Assembly: GCA_014529385.2 (NCBI GenBank)
Contig: CM043942.1
Coordinates: 22,650,991 to 22,714,990 of the forward strand
Length of the DNA: 64,000 nt
DNA from: Adiantum capillus-veneris
Taxonomy: Eukaryota > Streptophyta > Polypodiopsida > Polypodiales > Pteridaceae
Reading direction: 5' to 3'
The notes under the pieces were generated by a model, which saw only the letters and a program-made list of their open reading frames with translations, was not told the origin of the DNA and ran no database searches. Position numbers and translations under genes: made by a program. Of the stretch, positions 58,748 to 64,000 are shown piece by piece; the stretch's first letter is position 1; each line of letters starts with the position of its first letter.

Positions 58748-59770
58748 AGCTACGCTTCACAGTAGTTTACTTTCCTGGGAAAAATTCGGCAGAGTTTCCC
58801 CTGTAAACTAACCTCTGAACCAATATCAACCTGTCAAATGAACCAAGAAAGCTTCAGATTCTGCAGAAATTTTGGCAGAGTCTCCTTTGTAAAATGGCTC
58901 TGGTGTACTCAAAAACAGACCAAAAAACAGCTCAAAAAACATTTTCTCTCTAACATTGTAAGCTACAGGTAAACCTATCCTGCACCTGTGCTGTCTCTCA
59001 CTGTCCTGTCACTGTCCTGTAAGCATAGACTGCGACAATGCCTCAACGGTAGTAAAGCAAAGATGCAATCCCAACTGTCTAACTCACAGTCAATACATCC
59101 TAGTTGCCTATCTAAGGGTGCTCGAGGGATCGCTCCAAGACCTGTATCACCGAAAGGATCTCAACATTCGAGAATCTCCCAGCTCAATAAAACCTCACTC
59201 AACCCTCAACAAAGGCTGCAGTAAATCTAACAATACATAGACTTCCCACAAAATCATACATCCACAAATTTCCCACTATATGTTGTAACCGCTACGGTAG
59301 TTGTTTGCTGCGTGACTCAGCCAGCAAACCCTCAACAGACATACATCATCTCTGACAATACATCCCATGTGGAAGTACCTGCAATGTCAGGATGAAATCT
59401 GGAATATCAAGCAGCAAACACAAGCTACCTGATGAACTAGTGGATGTCGCCTACAGTTTGTGCGTAGATGCGCCCGTGTCGTATGTGACACGCCTCCGAT
59501 GTGTAGACAACCACAAATTAACACTCTGGGAGTGCCGATATCCTCATCACATGCAGTCGTAGGCCGAAACTCCAAATTTGCAGAGTCGGATCTGCACTCG
59601 CTGAGACCACGTAGTCGAAAATGGCCTGCGCAGAACTTTGTCGAAGCCAAATGGTGGCCAAGATGACCTCAGAATGAGATTTGGGGCCGTGTCTTCGCCT
59701 GTCGAATCTCACTCCAATCTTAGCAGGTGACTCTGGATACCTGCAAATGCTGTCCCGAGCCTCGATCTGA

Positions 59771-59782
59771 GCTCTGATACCA
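59771..59782 (-). other. Primer-binding site of element D
   Basis: TGGTATCAGAGC on the minus strand, two bases from the 5' LTR; tRNA-Met type. Confidence 0.93.
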
Positions 59783-59784
59783 GT

Positions 59785-59976
59785 TGAAGGAGTACGAGCG
59801 GAAGTGTGACGCGAGAGAGAGTGCGAGAAGAACAGCACGACGATATGGTGAACTCGCTCTACTGTAATGTGTACAGCATAGTGAGTTCTTAATAGGTTTT
59901 TACAAAAGAATATGTGTACATACCTGGCGGCCCGCCCACTTACCTGGGCGACCACATTGGGCTTTATACCCCAACA
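59785..59976 (-). repeat. 5' LTR of element D
   Basis: Matches 54487-54677 with about ten substitutions and one indel. Confidence 0.93.
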
Positions 59977-59981
59977 TAAGG

Positions 59982-60456
59982 TGCATCACATGAGCTTGGG
60001 GTACCAAAAGGATGATACAACCTCTAGAAATGTCAATGGAATTCCTCCAAAAAATGTTCTCTTACGGGACTAAAAGAAATTAAAAACAAGTCTTGAATGC
60101 CTCTGAAAGTGTGCAAAAATGCTAGCTAAAAGGGATATGTGGACTAGGTTGAATGTGGCTTGAGGACCCCTAATTATCCATGTACACACAAATTTGTGGA
60201 TACTCCACAAGAGGAAAGTAGTGGGTAAAGAAGTAAAGGAATGGTACAAAAGTGGCAGCACTGCCAAAAGGACCCCTATTGAGACTATTTCATTAGAGAA
60301 TTGATCTTTGAAAATGGCTTACGACTTGGACCAAATCCACAACTGTTGTGCTGAAAAATTTACGAATAGAGGAGCAAAAGAGGGTGACAACATGACTTAC
60401 GGTTGTACATGATTCTAATTACAGCATGCAGAGCAAGGCTTCTCCCTCTCAAAAGT
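59982..60456. other. Non-coding gap between elements D and E
   Basis: Contains the right unit of the repeat into which D inserted; otherwise no feature. Confidence 0.5.
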
Positions 60457-60758
<302 letters not shown>

Positions 60759-60770
60759 TGATATCAAAGC
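60759..60770 (+). other. Variant primer-binding site of element E
   Basis: TGATATCAAAGC; two differences from TGGTATCAGAGC, both G to A. It directly follows the CCAACA end. Confidence 0.7.
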
Positions 60771-61305
60771 AGGATTCCTAGTTAAGATTCTTATTTTGAT
60801 AATTCAAAACCTATTTTCATTTTCAATTTACTTATGAATTGAAGATATTATTGGAGTGTAAAATATCTCATCTATCTACTTCGCCAAAGTGGGTGGATTC
60901 TTTGCCTAAAGTGGACTACGAGATAGACCAAACCAATGAGTTGATTCTCAAATTCAAATTGAGAGGCCTATTAAAGGATTGACTTTATATATACATCATT
61001 ATTTTTCTCAATTCTTCAGTGTTTTTGATTGCCACGGCTATGAGTTTCTTGAGTGCTAGCTCTACATCACCTCAATCAAAGCCCTCAAGGAGCACCTCCG
61101 CCTAGAGGGGAGCCATACTTGGTGCCCGAGTGCCCTCTCTTTCGTTGCTCCTCCACTTGCAGCAAACTGGTCGCTAGCCTTGCACCCTTTTTGTGCCCTT
61201 CCTTTCTACCAATCGATCTCCACAACACGGCAACAACCCCCTCTTCTCTTACGTCCTCGCATGGGGAATGATCCAAGGCCTTGGTGTTCAACTTCCACTC
61301 TACGT

Positions 61306-61449
<144 letters not shown>

Positions 61450-61555
61450 CCATTCTCTAGTTTGATTTTTATAGAGGCTTAAAAAAGTCTTATTTCTCAC
61501 TTTGCAAGACTTCATAAACTCTCAAGGGTAAATTCTCACATTTATTGCCATCAAC

Positions 61556-62280
61556 ATGTGCAACATTATGCTCGCAAAATACTACATTACCATTGAGAAA
61601 TTGTTTGGCATAGGTTTTTCTTTATGGAAAACAAAGATTCAACTCCTAATGATGCGGGAAGACGAATGGAAGGCTGTCACGCAACTGATGAGCCTAAGCA
61701 CATTCAAGGTGATGCTAATTATCAAGATTCCCAATGGATCAATGACAATGAGTCTACCAGGGCATTGATTGCTCTGTGCTTAGCCGAAAACATTCTTCAC
61801 CATCTTGATCTCAACAAGACGTCAAAACCAGTATGGCAAACTCTTGAAACAACCTTTGGAGGTAACATTAACAACTCCGAGTTGTTTCATAAGATGCAAC
61901 TCTACAATATGCAATATTAGTCAAAAACTCTTAAAAAGCATATTGAGACTCTGAGTCTACTGTTTCAAATGTTTAGCTACACTTAAATCATCACCTGATG
62001 ATGATGATGATAAGAAGGATGTGTGCTTTTGAATAGTATTCCCAAAGAAGATAAAGTTTGTAGAGATTGTCGCAAAGAGCACTCAAGGTTGGCAGAGATG
62101 ACCTATGAAGAGATGATTGACATTCTCTCAAATGAAGACTAAAGGAATTTTTGATAGCTGATTTTGACTCTTCTACAAAGGCCTTCATCACTAAAGGCAA
62201 AGTAAAGAAGTGTACCTTTTGCAAAAGATTAGGTCATACTTTTGCATTCTTCTTCAAAAGGCTAGAAGAGGAATAAGATC
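61556..62280 (+). pseudogene. Gag of element E
   Basis: Copia Gag starting MCNIMLAKYYITIEKLFGIGF with FSLWKTKIQLLM. After a frameshift near 61680 it continues DNESTRALIALCLAENILHHLD, TSKPVWQTLETTFGG (61740-61870), then a stop (61918-61920). The zinc knuckle near 62212-62253 reads CTFCKRLGHTFAFF, so its last Cys is lost. Further stops follow. Confidence 0.7.
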
Positions 62281-62400
62281 AATCCCATGTACAATTAGTT
62301 TTTGCAAAGTATGAAGAAGACGAAGATCCTGAAGCAGAGAAAGCACTACACGTACAAGTGCTCAAAAACTCACTTGATAGTGAGGACTCTTGGGCTTTCT

Positions 62401-62880
62401 AAAAGCTCAAAAATTCAATAAAAAATCATAATTTTTCTTTATTTTTTGTGCTTCATTGCGCGAATAACCTCAAAGGTTTTTCCTATGGGTTTCAAGTTGA
62501 CATGTATATTGCATGTGATTGAGTTTAGGCATTATCCATGCTACTAGCAGCACGTGATAAGATTGCCCATGCATCAACTTCCCTAACACTTGCATTTGAG
62601 TTCAATCTACGAGCACACATCCATAGCTCTCTCCTCTAAAGGACTTATATTTTGGTAGACAGATTGTAGGCTTCGAATGTGCCTAGGACACGTGTGGCCC
62701 AACCTCCTTATGCCGCTAGAACACATGCCTCTAAGCCACATTGACTTTTGTTTAGTCATGCATGGTTAGTTTTTCTTGGGTTACCTTGATGCATCATCAC
62801 TTCTGAGCTTAAGGAATCTGTCATGGATGCTTGAGTCAATCGCTGCCTGCATCATCACCTATGTCATTGCCTACATCATC
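62401..62880. other. Non-coding stretch before the heat-shock-element repeat
   Basis: No coding motif. It may hold the start of the LTR that carries the HSE array; a TGTCATGGATGC at about 62820 is one possible LTR start. Confidence 0.4.
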
Positions 62881-63228
62881 ACTAGAAGACTCTAGAAGAA
62901 TCTAGAACGATCTAGAAGATTCTAGAAGGTTCTAGGAGATTCTAGAAGTTTCTAGAAGCTTGGAGAAGATTCCGAAAGAATCTAGAATTTTCTGGAAAGC
63001 TCTAGAAATTTGAAGAAGGATCTAGAATGTTCTAGAAGAACTAGAAGGATCAAGAAGTTTCTAAAAGCTTGGAGAAGATTCCGAAAGAATCTAGAAGTTT
63101 TTGGAAAGCTCTAGAAAGTTGAAGAAGGATCCAAAAGGTTCTAGAAGAACTAGAAGGATCAAGAAGGTTCTAGAAGATTCTAGCCTCCTCAAGAAGAACC
63201 TAGAAAGTTCTAACCTCCTCAAGCACTA
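62881..63228 (+). promoter_or_regulatory. Heat-shock-element array, left arm
   Basis: From 62881 to about 63040 the DNA is a run of decamers of the type TCTAGAAGNT, i.e. alternating GAA and TTC every 5 bp. Between 62915 and 62972 twelve consecutive pentamers (GAA or TTC) occur and only two have a mismatch (GGA, TTG). GAAGATTCTAGAAGGTTC is a perfect four-unit site for heat-shock factor. More scattered units continue to about 63180. The TATA box at 63230 follows. HSF binding is established for nGAAnnTTCn arrays; heat induction of this LTR is inference. Confidence 0.75.
62946..63163. repeat. 109-bp tandem duplication within the HSE array
   Basis: AAGTTTCTA(G/A)AAGCTTGG begins at 62946 and again at 63055. 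The two 109-bp units are about 90% alike and both occur inverted in the right arm, so the duplication predates the inverted repeat. Confidence 0.85.
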
Positions 63229-63229
63229 G

Positions 63230-63237
63230 TATAAATA
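63230..63237 (+). promoter_or_regulatory. TATA box downstream of the HSE array
   Basis: TATAAATA in CACTAGTATAAATAGGGG. In the right arm the same place reads CACTAGTAAATAGGGG (complement of 63703-63718), a 2-bp deletion that removes the TATA core. Confidence 0.7.
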
Positions 63238-64000
63238 GGGGTCTTGGGCCACAAGCCCCTCAGTCTTGCCAACACAGTTGTGAGCCTCCTATGAGGAAAT
63301 CCCTCTTCTAGTTCTTATGTTCAAGTCTTATCCTTGCAATCAAGCCTTGTCTTGTACTCAAGTCATGTAATCCAAGTCTTGTATCTAGCCCCCTTAATAA
63401 ACTATAAAGTATTAACTCTTAATAAAGTATAAAGTATTAAGTCTTGTAATCATAAGGGGGTATTAAGTCTATAAAGTGTTAACTCTTAATAAAGTATAAA
63501 GTATTAAGTCTTGTAATCATAAGGGGATATTAAGTCTTGTAATCATAAGGGGGCTAGATACAAGACTTGGATTACATGACTTGAGTACAAGACAAGGCTT
63601 GATTGCAAGGACAAGACTTGAACATAAGAACTAGAAGAGGGATTTCCTCAGGAGGCTCACAACTGGTGTTGGCAAGACTGAGGGGCTTGTGGCCCAAGAC
63701 CCCTATTTACTAGTGCTTGAGGAGGTTACTTGAGGAGGTTAGAACTTTCTAGGTTCTTCTTGAGGAGGCTAGAATCTTCTAGAACCTTCTTGATCCTTCT
63801 AGTTCTTCTAGAACTTTTGGATCCTTCTTCAACTTCCTAGAGCTTTCCAGAAACTTCTTTCGGAATCTTCTCCAAGCTTTTAGAAACTTCTTGATCGTTC
63901 TAGTTCTTCTCGAACCTTCTAGATCCTTCTTCAACTTTCTAGAGCTTTCCAAAAACTTCTAGATTCTTCTGAAATCTTCTCCAAGCTTCTAGAAACTTCT

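Larger units (their letters stand above)
54487..59976 (-). mobile_element. Element D: structurally complete Ty1/copia retrotransposon
   Basis: A 5.5-kb minus-strand insertion flanked by a perfect 5-bp duplication TAAGG (54482-54486, 59977-59981). LTRs are 191-192 bp (54487-54677 and 59785-59976), about 94% alike by eye. A tRNA-Met primer site (59771-59782) and a purine tract (54678-54690) are in place. A single polyprotein frame of about 1,325 codons runs from 58747 to 54767 with no frameshift but seven nonsense codons. It is the best preserved element of the window in structure, yet not coding-competent. Confidence 0.93.
62942..64000. repeat. Large inverted repeat with HSE arms
   Basis: The left arm (62942-63393) is mirrored by the right arm (63549-64000, running off the window) around a centre at 63471. 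Landmarks pair exactly: CTAGCCCCC with GGGGGCTAG, GTCTTGGGCCACAAGCCCCT with its complement near 63690, and the HSE blocks. Identity looks above 90%. The spacer of 155 bp holds three copies of TATTAAGTCTTGTAATCATA (63435, 63502, 63528). Confidence 0.92.

Noticed and set aside
62881-63180. Reading the TCTAGAAG decamers as a simple satellite
   Set aside because: Not excluded, but the strict GAA/TTC spacing, the TATA box 3' of the array and the unique sequence between them fit a promoter better.
62881-64000. CRISPR-like array
   Set aside because: Repeats are contiguous decamers and inverted arms, not direct repeats with unique spacers; the sequence is from a plant.

Overview
The window looks like nuclear DNA of a land plant with a large, repeat-rich genome. 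It is AT-rich and full of (CT)n/(GA)n microsatellites. It holds nested Ty3/gypsy and Ty1/copia LTR retrotransposons, several with the plant-type primer-binding site TGGTATCAGAGC, plus decayed LINE fragments. I see no ordinary host gene, rRNA, tRNA or CRISPR array. The plant group cannot be fixed from the sequence; a fern or gymnosperm is only a guess. Almost every coding region is a broken retroelement ORF, so most are called pseudogenes or domains inside mobile elements.

Layout. 1-1620: non-coding with microsatellites and a duplicated AT-rich block. 1640-4180: LINE remnant (-). 4330-8620, continuing at 16772-17300: element J, an unrecognised long coiled-coil ORF (-) between leader-like sequences carrying an unusual AATAATCGCGATTATT-type palindrome. 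8621-16771: element A, a chromovirus (+) with 1.85-kb near-identical LTRs, an open gag and an eroded pol, inserted into J's leader. 18397-19707: a small inverted-repeat element flanked by TTAA. 20074-29587: element I, a large Ty3/gypsy element (-) with gag, PR, RT, RNase H and IN, followed by a second retropepsin-like domain. 29588-33158: element G, copia (+) without RT. 34173-38684: element H, a gag-only element with long direct repeats. 38695-39540: LINE 3' fragment (+). 39775-40541: chimeric copia/gag scrap (-). 40542-43898: mostly non-coding, with a diverged LTR and GC-rich tandem repeats. 43909-53863: element B, a chromovirus (-) related to A, with a solo LTR (+) lodged in its gag; B sits 10 bp inside an LTR (element C). 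54487-59976: element D, a structurally complete copia (-) with 192-bp LTRs and a perfect TAAGG target duplication. 60457-62400: element E, copia 5' LTR and broken gag (+). 62881-64000: a large inverted repeat whose arms carry dense heat-shock-element arrays upstream of a TATA box.

How the parts fit. Many insertion layers can be ordered: A into J's leader, a solo LTR into B, B into C's LTR, D into short repeats beyond C's LTR. A keeps gag but not pol, H keeps only gag-like sequence and J has no recognisable pol, so all three would have needed enzymes from other elements. The most striking signals are the heat-shock-element LTR at the right end, the second protease domain after the integrase of I, the palindromic leader motif shared by I and J, and the coiled-coil ORF of J.
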